64,000 nucleotides of DNA, from NCBI GenBank assembly GCA_900540475.1, contig UQGG01000004.1, positions 1 to 64,000 on the forward strand, in the 5' to 3' direction. The DNA comes from an uncultured Robinsoniella sp. GTDB taxonomy: Bacteria > Bacillota > Clostridia > Lachnospirales > Lachnospiraceae. The notes beneath the pieces were generated by a model, which worked only from the letters and a program-made list of their open reading frames with translations, made no database searches and was not told the origin of the DNA. The translations under genes were made by a program, and so were the position numbers. How positions within the stretch are numbered: the stretch's first letter is position 1; the number at the start of each line of letters is the position of its first letter. This document shows, in pieces, positions 35,917 to 45,604 of the stretch.

Positions 35917-36663
35917 TTAACTTCTCCTTCCCTCAAACCTCCCGCTCCATACCAAATACAAAATAAATACAAACACGGTTGCCCCCAAAATCCCTCCGGC
36001 TGTAGTAACCCCCAGCTGATTAAAAAACAAGCCCTTCTGGTAATATAGCAAAAAATAGTCACAAAGCCTGGCCCCCCAGGAACAAGGTAAAAACATCCAT
36101 AATCCTTCCCCAAGCCCGGTCAGCATCAGAGCTGTCACGAGGCATTCCACTACTGCCAGCCCCATCAGTGCCCCTCTGCCAAAACGGATCCCAACCATTA
36201 GATGAAACGTATACATGATGATCTGGCAAAAAATGATGATCAAAGCTGCTCCCAGAAAAATGGAAAATTCCACATGACTGCCTCCCACCAGAAAACGGAA
36301 TCCCAGCCAGAAAGTGCCGATTGTAAAAACGTCCACTGCCAATCCTGTTAAAAATAGCATGAGAAATTTGCTGATCCATACTTCCCATCTCGGATACTGC
36401 TGTGAAAGCATTTCTTTAAATCCTCCCGCCATTGCCTCCTGCTCCGCCGCCATCGCAGTTACTACTGCTCCGATTAACGGAAATGCAATTGCCACTACTT
36501 CTAAATAAGCCTGTATCTTTCCTGCCGGTTCCCAGGGCGAAATCATAAAATATCCCAGAAAGAGCACATTCCCAAGCAGCGGTACCAGAATATGTACCGG
36601 ATAAAATGCCGTATGTCTCATCTTGATAAAATCAGCCTTTAACAAATACCATAAACTTTTCAT
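35917..36663 (-). CDS. Lantibiotic-protection ABC permease, LanG-like (second module)
   Basis: 248 residues with six hydrophobic segments (first near 20-42). The start MKSLWYLLKADFIKM is the polar lead seen in this family. It begins at the last base of the previous permease gene, showing tight coupling. Function as for the paralogue at 21485. Confidence 0.78.
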   Translation of the reverse strand: MKSLWYLLKADFIKMRHTAFYPVHILVPLLGNVLFLGYFMISPWEPAGKIQAYLEVVAIAFPLIGAVVTAMAAEQEAMAGGFKEMLSQQYPRWEVWISKFLMLFLTGLAVDVFTIGTFWLGFRFLVGGSHVEFSIFLGAALIIIFCQIIMYTFHLMVGIRFGRGALMGLAVVECLVTALMLTGLGEGLWMFLPCSWGARLCDYFLLYYQKGLFFNQLGVTTAGGILGATVFVFILYLVWSGRFEGRRS

Positions 36664-37418
36664 TAATTCTGTGCCTCCCTGTTTTCATACCATCTTCCTG
36701 TAAGGTAAGTAATTACGACAAACAGCAGTATGGATAATATGATTCCCGGCAGATATACCCCCTTTGAAAGCAGCTCTGGCGAAAAGGTGTAGCTGCCCGG
36801 TTCTGCCATAAGACCGTTTGGCAGAATCCCGATTGCCGGGATCATCATTCTTGCCGTATAAGCGTAAGGCACAGCAATCCACCAGTTACTCAAAGATACC
36901 GTAGCACTGAAGACAATATAGGCTGCCAGATTTATGATAAAGGTCGGGAAAATACCGATCTTATACCCCAGAAACATACACAGCGGAATCTGCCAAAGAG
37001 AAGTAATGATCATAAGCGCCGTTCCAGCCAGCATAGATGAATTGGAAACAAGGGGATAGCCGGTATCCTGAAACAAAATTCCTTCGACAAATGAAACGGC
37101 GAGAATCAAAAGGCAGGAAACAGCAAAACGTTCTGCCATAACAATAATCTTCGCATACCATATATCTTTCATTTTAAGCGGCATAACCAACACCGCCTGA
37201 TCCTTTAACTTTTTGTCGATTCCTGCACTTAACGTACAGGCAATGGTCAGCATTCCGGGCATAATCATTCCATACCACCAGTTAAAATTATCCACCTGCG
37301 CATAATTAGAAGCAAGGAACAGGGAAATAAATGAGGTAGCCAGCGGTGCCGCATAACACAATATTTTCAGGAACGTATGCCTTATTTTTATTCTTTCTGA
37401 AACAATACAGTGATTCAT
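36663..37418 (-). CDS. Lantibiotic-protection ABC permease, LanE-like (second module)
   Basis: 251 residues with six hydrophobic segments. SERIKIRHTFLK at the start, and PYAYTARMMIPAIGILPNGL near 190, parallel the LanE-type protein at 22246 (which has a matching PNGT). Start and stop touch the neighbouring genes by one base each. Confidence 0.78.
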   Translation of the reverse strand: MNHCIVSERIKIRHTFLKILCYAAPLATSFISLFLASNYAQVDNFNWWYGMIMPGMLTIACTLSAGIDKKLKDQAVLVMPLKMKDIWYAKIIVMAERFAVSCLLILAVSFVEGILFQDTGYPLVSNSSMLAGTALMIITSLWQIPLCMFLGYKIGIFPTFIINLAAYIVFSATVSLSNWWIAVPYAYTARMMIPAIGILPNGLMAEPGSYTFSPELLSKGVYLPGIILSILLFVVITYLTGRWYENREAQN

Positions 37419-38125
37419 CAGATTTCCCCCTCTCTGCGGTATTTTCCCGCCACTTCCATAAATAATGCTTCCAGGTCATCTTCTTTGTTGAATTCACCCT
37501 GGTATCCCAGAATACCGCCTGAAATAATCCCCACATAGTCCGCCATTTGATTCACTTCGCTGAGAATATGGCTGGAAATGATAACGGTTATCCCCTTTTT
37601 GGGAAAAGAGCAGATCAGTTCCCGCAGTTCCTGAATTCCAAAAGGGTCCAGTCCGTTGGTAGGCTCATCCAGTATCAGAAGTTTTGGATGATTCAAGAGG
37701 GCGATTGCAATGCCCAGACGCTGTTTCATTCCCATGGAAAACTGTCCTGCCTTTTTCTTCCCCGTATTGGTTAATTCTACCGTCTGCAATACTTCCTCAA
37801 TTCTTTTCTCCGGAATCTGAAGCGCGGTTGTTCTGACCTTTAGATTTTCTCTTGCCGTAAGATTTTCATAAAGAGGTGCCGCTTCAATGAGCGCTCCAAT
37901 CCTGGCAAGATCCTTTCTCTGCCACGAATGCCCTTCAAAAAATATCTCTCCCGAAGTAGGATGGAGCATCCCGGTGAGCATTTTTAAAATGGTGGATTTT
38001 CCTGCCCCGTTTGCACCCAGCAGCCCATAGACTGAATTTTCCGGTATTTTTAAAGAAACGCAGCTGACCGCTTTTTGCGTCCCAAAGTTTTTACATAAAT
38101 TTTTGGTTCCTAAAATAATATTCAT
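37418..38125 (-). CDS. Lantibiotic-protection ABC ATPase (second module)
   Basis: 235 residues. Walker A GANGAGKST near 38, signature FSMGMKQR near 132, Walker B LLILDEPTNGLD near 152 and switch His (SSHIL). Residue order is nearly collinear with the ATPase at 22995. It powers export or removal of peptide antibiotics with the two permeases that follow. Confidence 0.92.
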   Translation of the reverse strand: MNIILGTKNLCKNFGTQKAVSCVSLKIPENSVYGLLGANGAGKSTILKMLTGMLHPTSGEIFFEGHSWQRKDLARIGALIEAAPLYENLTARENLKVRTTALQIPEKRIEEVLQTVELTNTGKKKAGQFSMGMKQRLGIAIALLNHPKLLILDEPTNGLDPFGIQELRELICSFPKKGITVIISSHILSEVNQMADYVGIISGGILGYQGEFNKEDDLEALFMEVAGKYRREGEI

Positions 38126-38223
38126 TTTAACACCTGCCGCCGATTGCAGCCGCCTGCAATAAGCTTCCTCTCATTTTGTTAGTAGTATGATACAACCCAA
38201 TTATAAGAAAACTATAAGGAATT

Positions 38224-38249
38224 AAAAAAAGCCATGATCACTCATGACT
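38224..38249 (-). terminator. Terminator at the end of the 7TM kinase gene
   Basis: GTCATGA and TCATGGC pair (one mismatch pair) and seven T follow on the minus strand. The stem overlaps the last codons of the kinase gene. Confidence 0.7.
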
Positions 38250-40280
38250 TTTGCTCCTTTGTCTGACATCAAAATAAATAGAAAATACCGTACCTTTTCC
38301 AGGTTCTGATTCCGCTTTGATCCACCCGCCATGACCATCGATAATGGTCTTCGCAATGTGCAGACCCAAGCCCTTTCCTTTTGGCTCCCCCGGTGCCCTC
38401 CGGGAATAATTCGCTTCAAAAATATGGGGCAGGTCTTCCGGTGAAATCCCTTTTCCGCTGTCCTTTATCGTTATGCAGATGTCTTTTTTAATATCCATCC
38501 GAAGCTGAATCTTCCCCTCAAATGGTGTGAAATCAAATGCATTGTAGATTATATTTCCAAGCGCCCTTGCCATGAGATTCTCATCCAGATCCATATATAC
38601 CTTTTGATCTGGGAGGATGATTTTAAAATAAATGCCATATGCCTGAGCATCCGGGAGGTGGTTTTCATAAAGTTCCTTAAGGAAATCATTGAGGCTCTGT
38701 CTTTTTTTCTTAAATAGTATTCTGTCATCCACGGAAAGTTCCTGCAGATTCGCTACTCTGCTTTGAACCTCTTCGGACTTTTGTTCAATTGCAGTCAGAT
38801 ATGCCCTTGTCTCATCATCAATCCGTACATTTCCGATTTTCATAAACTCTATAAAAGTCTGAATGGAAGATACCGGAGCCTTCAGGTCATGTGCCACCTC
38901 TGAGAGCAGTTTTTTTCTTTCCTTCAGAAGTCCGGTTAATTCCCGGGTACGCACATCTACCTCCTGTTCCAGATGGCTGGTCAGCCTTTCGTTTTCTTCC
39001 TGTATTTCACAAATATAAAACTGAAGCATTACAGCAAATACCAGAATCAGACAGAAGCCCGCATACTCCTTGGGCCAGGCTCCCCGTACCGGTTCAAACA
39101 AATTGCTGGTAAATACATCCCAAAGTATTCCGATTCCATAGATCACATTTCCGGCAAGCATGAGATATGATCCCCTCTTTCCCACCAAAACCGTTTTAAA
39201 TGCCATTAACAGCATATAAAACCCGATAAAAAGCTGGTATCCATCTATGATACCGCCGTAAATTCCATTCAAACCGGGGGCTTTTGTCAATATAAATAAA
39301 GGTACAAAAAAGGAAAACGCACACATGCCAATACATAATGGCGTCATGCCCTTCCTGAAATAATAATTTTTATCCTCCCCGGCAATTAAGGCACTTACCG
39401 CAGCTGCACAGGCGATCATGATATATTCACTGCAGTCTTCCAGAGCATACAGGAAGTTCACATTGGGAATCCCAAGCCAGCGTACAATAGGATAACTTAC
39501 ATGCAGTCCATACGCCATACACAATACGCCATACAGGACATATATTTTCTTATTGCCATTTTTCCAGACTACCAGAGAAAACAGCGCCATTGTCACCGCC
39601 GAAATACACAGAATTCCATAGACAATGAGGCGGGCAAAGATTATGCCGGTTACCGTTTTGGTCTGTCCAAGAATCACCGGATAAAACATGCCGCTGTAAT
39701 AGTGCTCATAGTTGGTGATTTCAAATACCAGCTCCGTTTCTCTTCCGGCTTCAAAACTAACCACCTGATTCTGAATCATTCCACGGTAAGTATCCTTTTC
39801 CATGTCACCAAGTTCTGCCACCGGTTTACCGTTTATATAGATACTAGAAGCACTGAAAAGCTCCGGCACCTCCATGCTCAAAACCACAGGTTCCCCGGAA
39901 TTCACTATCTTCAGACGGTAGGAAGCACTGCCAAATGCACTTTCATTTTTCTGGCGCATGGAATAATCGGAATATTGTCCGATAAAGATGTAACCGGGAT
40001 TTGTCCTTTCATTTACGCCGCTGTAATATAGCATTTTATTATAAAACTCCCAGTCATCGATCGGGCACAGATAATTCCCGTCTCCAAATGTGTCCCCGTC
40101 AATAGTCAGAACGCCTTTCACCGGCTGTACCGAATAATGGGAATACTTGTTGTCCCGTTTATTCAAAATTCCAAATAAAGTCAAAGTCAGAATCCCAATG
40201 GCTAAAACCATAAGTAATCCGGAAATGATCTTCTTATAATTATGAATTGAACTTATATCCTCGTCCCCATATCGTCTCAA
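38238..40280 (-). CDS. Histidine kinase with 7TM-type sensor region
   Basis: 680 residues as an open frame. One membrane segment at about 18-38, an extracellular beta-rich domain to about 195, then seven hydrophobic segments to about 425, as in 7TMR-DISM receptors, which bind carbohydrate-like ligands. HisKA (VAHDLKAPVS, His near 470) and HATPase (NIIYNAFDFTP, DSGKGIS, GKGLGLHIAK) follow. The first codon is TTG at 40280, overlapping the regulator by 41 bp; there is no clean ribosome site, so the true start may be 10-12 codons further in. Partner of the regulator at 40240. Confidence 0.82.
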   Translation of the reverse strand: MRRYGDEDISSIHNYKKIISGLLMVLAIGILTLTLFGILNKRDNKYSHYSVQPVKGVLTIDGDTFGDGNYLCPIDDWEFYNKMLYYSGVNERTNPGYIFIGQYSDYSMRQKNESAFGSASYRLKIVNSGEPVVLSMEVPELFSASSIYINGKPVAELGDMEKDTYRGMIQNQVVSFEAGRETELVFEITNYEHYYSGMFYPVILGQTKTVTGIIFARLIVYGILCISAVTMALFSLVVWKNGNKKIYVLYGVLCMAYGLHVSYPIVRWLGIPNVNFLYALEDCSEYIMIACAAAVSALIAGEDKNYYFRKGMTPLCIGMCAFSFFVPLFILTKAPGLNGIYGGIIDGYQLFIGFYMLLMAFKTVLVGKRGSYLMLAGNVIYGIGILWDVFTSNLFEPVRGAWPKEYAGFCLILVFAVMLQFYICEIQEENERLTSHLEQEVDVRTRELTGLLKERKKLLSEVAHDLKAPVSSIQTFIEFMKIGNVRIDDETRAYLTAIEQKSEEVQSRVANLQELSVDDRILFKKKRQSLNDFLKELYENHLPDAQAYGIYFKIILPDQKVYMDLDENLMARALGNIIYNAFDFTPFEGKIQLRMDIKKDICITIKDSGKGISPEDLPHIFEANYSRRAPGEPKGKGLGLHIAKTIIDGHGGWIKAESEPGKGTVFSIYFDVRQRSKSHE

Positions 40281-40917
40281 TGTAATTGTGTCCCTCCCTC
40301 AGACCGTTCATTTTCTTGCGCGCCTGTGCAAGATGAACCTGAACGGTATGTGCGTCACCAAGGTTTGGCTGATTCCAGACATTATCATAGATCTCCGCGG
40401 CAGAATACACCTTGTCTGGATGTCTGGCTAAAAAGTAAATAATATTAAATTCCGCAGCGGTAAAAGTTATCTTTTTCCCCCCGCAGACAACTGTCCTGGT
40501 AGATACATAAATCTCAATGGGCGGAAAATGTAAAATGCGGTCCGCAGCTTCCTGGGTGCCATAAGGCTTTAATCTGGCATAAATACGCAGCTCCAGCTCC
40601 TTCAGGCTGTATGGCTTCGTTATATAATCATCGCCGCCTGCCAGGAATCCGTTAATCCGGTTTTCTTCCTCCAGGTGATTAGATACAAATATAATGGGGA
40701 TGTCCCTCTTTTCTTTCATTTTACTGCAGACTTCAAATCCATTCCCATCCGGCAGGGATATGTCCAGCAATACGCAGTCTGCCTCCGCCTGCTCCATCTT
40801 GCTGTACGCCTGTTCCACGTTCTCTGCTTCATACACCTGGAAACCCGCCTGTTCAAAATAAATTTTATTAACGGTGCGCAGTGCACGGTCATCCTCAACG
40901 ATTAATATTCGGTACAT
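40240..40917 (-). CDS. OmpR-family response regulator
   Basis: About 225 residues: receiver (IVEDDRA, Asp in CVLLDISLP, Lys in YITKPYS) and winged-helix output (FTAAEFNIIYFLARHPDKVYS, IWGRGYKF). Start set at ATG 40917 with AAGGAG 13 bases before, a rather long spacing. It is 160 bp downstream of the surface-protein gene on the same strand. Confidence 0.88.
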   Translation of the reverse strand: MYRILIVEDDRALRTVNKIYFEQAGFQVYEAENVEQAYSKMEQAEADCVLLDISLPDGNGFEVCSKMKEKRDIPIIFVSNHLEEENRINGFLAGGDDYITKPYSLKELELRIYARLKPYGTQEAADRILHFPPIEIYVSTRTVVCGGKKITFTAAEFNIIYFLARHPDKVYSAAEIYDNVWNQPNLGDAHTVQVHLAQARKKMNGLREGHNYIETIWGRGYKFNS

Positions 40918-41078
40918 AACTTTATTTATTCTCCTTCTTAAACTACAGCGCATATGTATGAAGCCGTCTCAGCAACGCAAATATAACCAGCTCGATACCT
41001 GCGCATGATTCAGGTATAAATCTATATACGAATCAGCTCCCAATTTGTCTCACCCATCAGACAAATTTCAACATAATT

Positions 41079-42764
41079 TTATTTTCTCCTGCGAAAATAA
41101 AATACTGTTCCGCTCCCGGCTAAAATGCAGAAAACTACTGCCGCAATTTTTTTATCCTGACTTTCCTCTTTATACATCTGCTCAGCCGCCGTAAATCCCG
41201 CAGCCTCTCCTGCCTTACTGTCCGTTACCCCCTCACCTAATTCCGAATCCGTGTTCCCATTTACTGCTTCCATGTAGTCATAATCATTCCCATCTGCCTC
41301 TTCTGATGCAACAGCCGCAGAATTTTCCTGACTGCTGCTAACCGAACTGTTTTCCCTGGCTTTATTCCCCTCTTCTATACCATCCACTCTCCGGCCATTC
41401 ATTGTTATGGTATCTGTTTCCAGACCATCCGTACCCGTCTGGTTGTTGCCGGATAGCTGTCCACTGGGAGTGGCAGAGGCTGCCGGAATTTCCTGAACCG
41501 ATTTGCCCACGTTTTCGTCGTCAGCTTTCTGATCATCTTCGCCACCTTTGTTCTGCTCCCCATTCTGTCCGTTTTCTATTGATCCATTGCTTTCTTCCGA
41601 TCCACCAGTTCCTTTCGCTCCATTGCTTTCTTCCGATCCACTGCTTTCTATCGATCCACCGCTTTCTTTCGATCCACCGCTTCCTTTCGATCCACCGCTT
41701 CCTTTCGATCCACTGCTTCCTATCGATCCACCGCTTTCTTTTGATCCACTGCTTCCTTTATCCGGTTTTTTCTTGTCCCCTGATCCAGAAGAAAGACTGC
41801 CGCCTCCCGAAGGGGTATTGGGACGGCGGTCCGGCTCTTTAGTGCCCCCGCCCCCCCGGTCACCTCCGCTTCCCCCGTCTCCCAATTCGGTTTCCGGAAG
41901 CTCTGTTTCCGTCTCTGTATCGGATCCGGAATTGCTGCCGTCTGAGGTATTATTACCGGATGATCCATCAGTATCCGGAGGATTTACACTTTCTGATTTC
42001 TGATACCTGCTGCATATACCCGCAGCATAATCCGCCTTCCATATATCCGTATATCCCTCATAGACGAAATCTATGATTTTAAGCCGCACGTAATAAGTGC
42101 GGTCCTCAGGCGCATGCAGCACACAGGTCCCTACATCGTAATAATCATTCGTCATAGATTCCGTTACGTTACAGGAAGTCCAGTTCAACAGATCATTGGA
42201 ATATTCCAGCCAAAGCTGTCCCGCTCCCCATGGTTTATCATAATTAATAATCAGGCGCTTCTGGCTCCATTTTAATTTCAGGCGTTTTGCATTTGCCGGG
42301 GTAGTTACACGGATGGAAAGCTGCGCCTTTACGTCCTCCCAGTTTTCGATCTCCGCCTTCTGGTAATCCGTGAATACAAAGTACCCCTCCAGGATAAAAT
42401 CCTGTCCTCCAGCCAGACCTTTCCTAAAGCTTTCCCGTGACCACACAACCGGTATATTTTCATTTATAGGAACCTTGGCATAATCCCCTTCTTCCGTTTC
42501 ATTATTCTCATAGAGTAAAACCTTTAATTCATTGGGGATCTTTACCTGTTCCATTGCAGAATCCTTTAGAGTGATGACAGGATCCATATAGGGGGACAAT
42601 GCCAACCAATATTTTTTAACACTGCCCGATACAGCACTTTCCCTGAAGTCTGTCCTTCCATTTTGAATATCCGGACATTTTGCCGCCTGGGCTGACACCC
42701 CTCTCTCCCCCCAGATCATAGCAATGATAAGAAAAAATAGAAGAAAACCTTTTTTTTGGCTCAT
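41079..42764 (-). CDS. Secreted surface protein with Ser/Gly repeat stalk and C-terminal anchor
   Basis: 561 residues. Signal peptide (hydrophobic 6-18, cleavage near SAQA at 24-27), a folded region 30-255 rich in Trp and Tyr (FTDYQKAEIENWEDV), a flexible Ser/Gly/Glu stalk of about 140 residues including ten six-residue repeats, a Gly/Asn/Glu tail, and a membrane segment at about 540-556 followed by RRRK. There is no LPxTG motif, so it is held by the membrane segment. Neighbouring genes are a LysR gene (upstream, six bases away) and the kinase pair downstream. Function not recognised; it could be a cell-surface receptor or adhesin. Confidence 0.7.
   Translation of the reverse strand: MSQKKGFLLFFLIIAMIWGERGVSAQAAKCPDIQNGRTDFRESAVSGSVKKYWLALSPYMDPVITLKDSAMEQVKIPNELKVLLYENNETEEGDYAKVPINENIPVVWSRESFRKGLAGGQDFILEGYFVFTDYQKAEIENWEDVKAQLSIRVTTPANAKRLKLKWSQKRLIINYDKPWGAGQLWLEYSNDLLNWTSCNVTESMTNDYYDVGTCVLHAPEDRTYYVRLKIIDFVYEGYTDIWKADYAAGICSRYQKSESVNPPDTDGSSGNNTSDGSNSGSDTETETELPETELGDGGSGGDRGGGGTKEPDRRPNTPSGGGSLSSGSGDKKKPDKGSSGSKESGGSIGSSGSKGSGGSKGSGGSKESGGSIESSGSEESNGAKGTGGSEESNGSIENGQNGEQNKGGEDDQKADDENVGKSVQEIPAASATPSGQLSGNNQTGTDGLETDTITMNGRRVDGIEEGNKARENSSVSSSQENSAAVASEEADGNDYDYMEAVNGNTDSELGEGVTDSKAGEAAGFTAAEQMYKEESQDKKIAAVVFCILAGSGTVFYFRRRK
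41574..41753 (-). repeat. 18-bp coding minisatellite (ten S-[SG]-G-S-x-x units)
   Basis: Residues 338-397 of the surface protein are ten consecutive hexapeptides such as SGGSKG, SGGSKE, SGGSIE and SNGAKG. The DNA repeats at 18 bp, so stalk length could change by recombination or slippage without a frameshift. Confidence 0.85.
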
Positions 42765-42770
42765 ATGTAT

Positions 42771-43694
42771 TTACCCCTCTGACAGCCTTCCCATCTGTAT
42801 TCCTTCAAACCCTTCCCTGTTCCCGTAAAACCGCAGACAGTCAATAAAGGAATTTATGCCCTCATTGATAAATTTATCCTTGTGGTAAACCAGGTCAAAA
42901 CTGCGTTTCCATCTGTTGGTGTCTTCCCGGAAGAGGTACATTTCACCGGACCGTACTTCCTCTTCTACCAGCCGGTATGCAATCACACTCAAACAGTTAT
43001 CCTTTATAATGGCATGTTTGATTGCCTCCGTTCCCACTACTTCCCAGGCGACGTTTACGCTGACCCTGTGTTTCTCCAGATCTTTTTCAAAAAGCTCCCG
43101 TGTTCCGCTCCCCTTTTCCCGCATGACAAACTTCTGATTTTCCAGTTGACAAAAATAAAGCCTTTGCATCCCGGCGAAAGGATGTTCTTTTGCACACACC
43201 AAAACAAGCTCATCTTCAATCATCGGCTTCACCACCAGATCGGGACTTTTCACCTGTCCTTCAACCAGCGCCACATCCAACTCCGCATCCATGAGCTTTT
43301 GTTCAATCACTTTTGTATTATTTACACAGGCGAAAATATCCACGTCCTCCTGCATCTGTTTAAACCGATGAACCATATCCGGCAGCAGACAGGTTCCAAC
43401 AGTCATCGAAGTTCCCACACGCAGCAATTTCATCTGCCTTTTGCTGAGCATCTGCTCTTCCAGATATTCGAACTGGCGAAGGACTTCTCTGGCATATCCC
43501 AACAGCTTCTCTCCCAGATCCGTTATGTAAAGGTGTTTTGACAGGCGTTCAAACAGCAGTCCTCCATAGTGTTCCTCTAATTCCCGTATTGCCTGGCTCA
43601 CCGTAGGCTGGGACAGGAACATCTTTTCCGCTGCCAGACTCATGGTCCCGCAGTCGGCTACCATTACAAAAATCCTCAGATGTCTGATCGTCAT
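42771..43694 (-). CDS. LysR-family transcriptional regulator
   Basis: About 307 residues. The N-terminal helix-turn-helix (MSLAAEKMFLSQPTVSQAI near 20) and a two-subdomain effector-binding region are typical. The start is at ATG 43694, nine bases after AAGGA; an ATG two codons earlier is possible. It is divergent from the reductase gene at 43820, with dyads between them, so it probably controls the sulfur gene pair. CysB/YeiE-type effectors are one possibility; the effector is not visible from sequence. Confidence 0.88.
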   Translation of the reverse strand: MTIRHLRIFVMVADCGTMSLAAEKMFLSQPTVSQAIRELEEHYGGLLFERLSKHLYITDLGEKLLGYAREVLRQFEYLEEQMLSKRQMKLLRVGTSMTVGTCLLPDMVHRFKQMQEDVDIFACVNNTKVIEQKLMDAELDVALVEGQVKSPDLVVKPMIEDELVLVCAKEHPFAGMQRLYFCQLENQKFVMREKGSGTRELFEKDLEKHRVSVNVAWEVVGTEAIKHAIIKDNCLSVIAYRLVEEEVRSGEMYLFREDTNRWKRSFDLVYHKDKFINEGINSFIDCLRFYGNREGFEGIQMGRLSEG

Positions 43695-43720
43695 ATGCAT
43701 TCCTTCTTCCAAAATTATCT

Positions 43721-43768
43721 ATAGGTTTTACCTATGTTTATAATAAGATAATATCATTTTTCTTATTA
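43721..43768. promoter_or_regulatory. Two dyads in the LysR-reductase divergent region
   Basis: ATAGGTTTTACCTAT (43721-43735) is a perfect 6-bp dyad with 3-bp centre. TAATAAGA (43741-43748) and TCTTATTA (43761-43768) form a second one. LysR proteins bind such A/T-rich dyads between divergent promoters. A TATAGT -10 for the reductase gene is at 43781-43786. Confidence 0.55.
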
Positions 43769-43819
43769 ATAAACAAGTGTTATAGTAATACATATAACAG
43801 GAAAAGAGGTTTTGTACAT

Positions 43820-45445
43820 ATGAAAATATTAATCATTGGAGGAGTCGCTGCAGGTACAAAAGCGGCTGCAAAATTGAAACGTGAGAACCAGGAATATGAC
43901 GTACAGATTCTTACGAAAAGCGCTGAGATTTCCTATGCCGGATGCGGACTTCCCTATTATGTGGGAAGCGTGATTGAAGATCGGGAACAGTTAATCGTCA
44001 ATACACCGGAAAGCTTTGCAAAACAGACTGGCGTCAAAGTATCCACAGAAACCGAAGTGACACATATCGATCGGGTTCAAAAAACGGTAACCGCCATCAA
44101 CCGGAAGACAAATGAATCTTCAACCTATGCATATGACAAATTAATTATTGCTTCCGGCGCAAGCCCCGTTACTCCTCCCATTGACGGTATCCATCTAAAA
44201 AATGTCTTCTATATGAGAACGCCGGAAGATGCAATCACTCTTAGAGAAACACTGGAAACAGCCGGAATCAAACGTGCAGTCATCGCAGGTGCCGGTTTCA
44301 TTGGACTTGAGGTTGCCGAAAATCTGATATCGAAAGGTGTGCGCGTTTCTGTCATTGATATGGCTGAGCAGATTTTACCCGGCTTTGATACCGAGTTTGC
44401 CGGATATATCGAGAACCACCTGGCAGACAACGGCATTATGTCCTTTACCGGAACACGGTTAGAAGCTATTCTTGGTACTGACAAGGTAGAGAAAGTGCAG
44501 ACTTCTAAGCGCACGATGAAAGCGGATGCCGTTATTCTCTCAATCGGCATTCGGGCAAATACGGAATTTCTCGCTGACACTGGTATCGAACTTATGCCAA
44601 ACAAAACCATAAAAGTCAATGCGTATTTACAGACCAATGACGAAGATATTTATGCCATTGGAGACTGTGCCAGCGTTACAAACGCTATAACACAAGAACA
44701 TACCTGGTCACCTATGGGTTCCTCCGCAAATATAGAGGGACGTATTGCAGCACAAAACATAAGTGAAAAAAAACGTTCCTACCATGGGGTTCTCGGTACC
44801 GGCGTCTGTAAACTGCCAGAATTAAATATCGGCAAAACAGGATTGAGTGAGGCTGCTGCCATTGCTGCCGGCAAAGATGTCGTCAGCGTTACATCCGTGG
44901 TGGACGATAAAGCTCATTACTACCCCGGAGCATCCACCTTTATTGTGAAAATGATTGCTGACAAAGAAACCCATGAACTACTGGGATTACAGACTGCCGG
45001 TAAAGGAGCCGTTGATAAAATGGTGGATATTGCAGCAACTGCCATTTCTCTGCATGCTGACCTGGAAGCCCTGGAGAATATGGATCTTGCCTATGCGCCG
45101 CCATTTTCTACTGCAATCCACCCATTCTCCCAGACCATAAACATATTGCAAAATAAACTGAGCGGAGAATTTGAAACCTTTACACCTGCTCAATACCTGG
45201 AAGGAAAAGCAGAGGGATACCAGCTCATTGATGCTTCCATAACCCCTCAGATCGATGGTGCCCGCTATATAGACCTGTCTTCCGTAAATGGTCCAGTACC
45301 CGATTTAGACAAAGACGACAATCTGCTGCTCGTCTGCAGCAAAGGAAAGCGTGCCTACATGTTACAAAACCGCATGAAAAAATACGGTTATACCAATACC
45401 AGAGTCTTAGAAGGCGGAACCGCATTTAATGAAATAGACGGATAG
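43820..45445 (+). CDS. CoA-disulfide/persulfide reductase with C-terminal rhodanese domain
   Basis: 541 residues. An FAD-binding Rossmann motif GGVAAGTKAA at 7-16, the redox-active Cys in SYAGCGLPYY near 43 (one Cys, as in CoA-disulfide reductase), an NAD(P)H motif GAGFIGLEVA near 157, and DIYAIGDCA near 280 are seen. A dimerisation domain follows, then a rhodanese-like module with active-site Cys in LLLVCSKGKRA near 512. This fits CoADR-Rhd or NADH-dependent persulfide reductases that reduce CoA persulfide, disulfide or polysulfide. GAAAAGAGG precedes the ATG. The sulfite reductase gene follows. Confidence 0.85.
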   Translation: MKILIIGGVAAGTKAAAKLKRENQEYDVQILTKSAEISYAGCGLPYYVGSVIEDREQLIVNTPESFAKQTGVKVSTETEVTHIDRVQKTVTAINRKTNESSTYAYDKLIIASGASPVTPPIDGIHLKNVFYMRTPEDAITLRETLETAGIKRAVIAGAGFIGLEVAENLISKGVRVSVIDMAEQILPGFDTEFAGYIENHLADNGIMSFTGTRLEAILGTDKVEKVQTSKRTMKADAVILSIGIRANTEFLADTGIELMPNKTIKVNAYLQTNDEDIYAIGDCASVTNAITQEHTWSPMGSSANIEGRIAAQNISEKKRSYHGVLGTGVCKLPELNIGKTGLSEAAAIAAGKDVVSVTSVVDDKAHYYPGASTFIVKMIADKETHELLGLQTAGKGAVDKMVDIAATAISLHADLEALENMDLAYAPPFSTAIHPFSQTINILQNKLSGEFETFTPAQYLEGKAEGYQLIDASITPQIDGARYIDLSSVNGPVPDLDKDDNLLLVCSKGKRAYMLQNRMKKYGYTNTRVLEGGTAFNEIDG

Positions 45446-45555
45446 GCACATTGCAGAGTATCTAAAAATTGATATTGATGCATAAGCAAGATTACGGCAC
45501 ATCTGGTAATTTAAAATTGATGGATAAGCACACTGCAGGACATTTGTAAATTCGA
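45437..45555 (+). repeat. Three degenerate 37-44 bp tandem repeats
   Basis: The segments starting at 45437, 45477 and 45519 share GA-[CT]-G-[GC]-ATAAGCA near the start and AAATT-G-A near the end. The first copy contains the last codons and stop of the reductase gene. The 159-bp gap to the sulfite reductase gene therefore seems to have grown by duplication of the gene's own 3' end. Confidence 0.55.
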
Positions 45556-45604
45556 CGAAATAACCCGGATCACGAAAATAATTACATAACTCAGGAGGAA
45601 AATA

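Noticed and set aside
43696..43712. Upstream in-frame starts for the LysR gene
   Set aside because: They contain the ribosome site of the better ATG at 43694.
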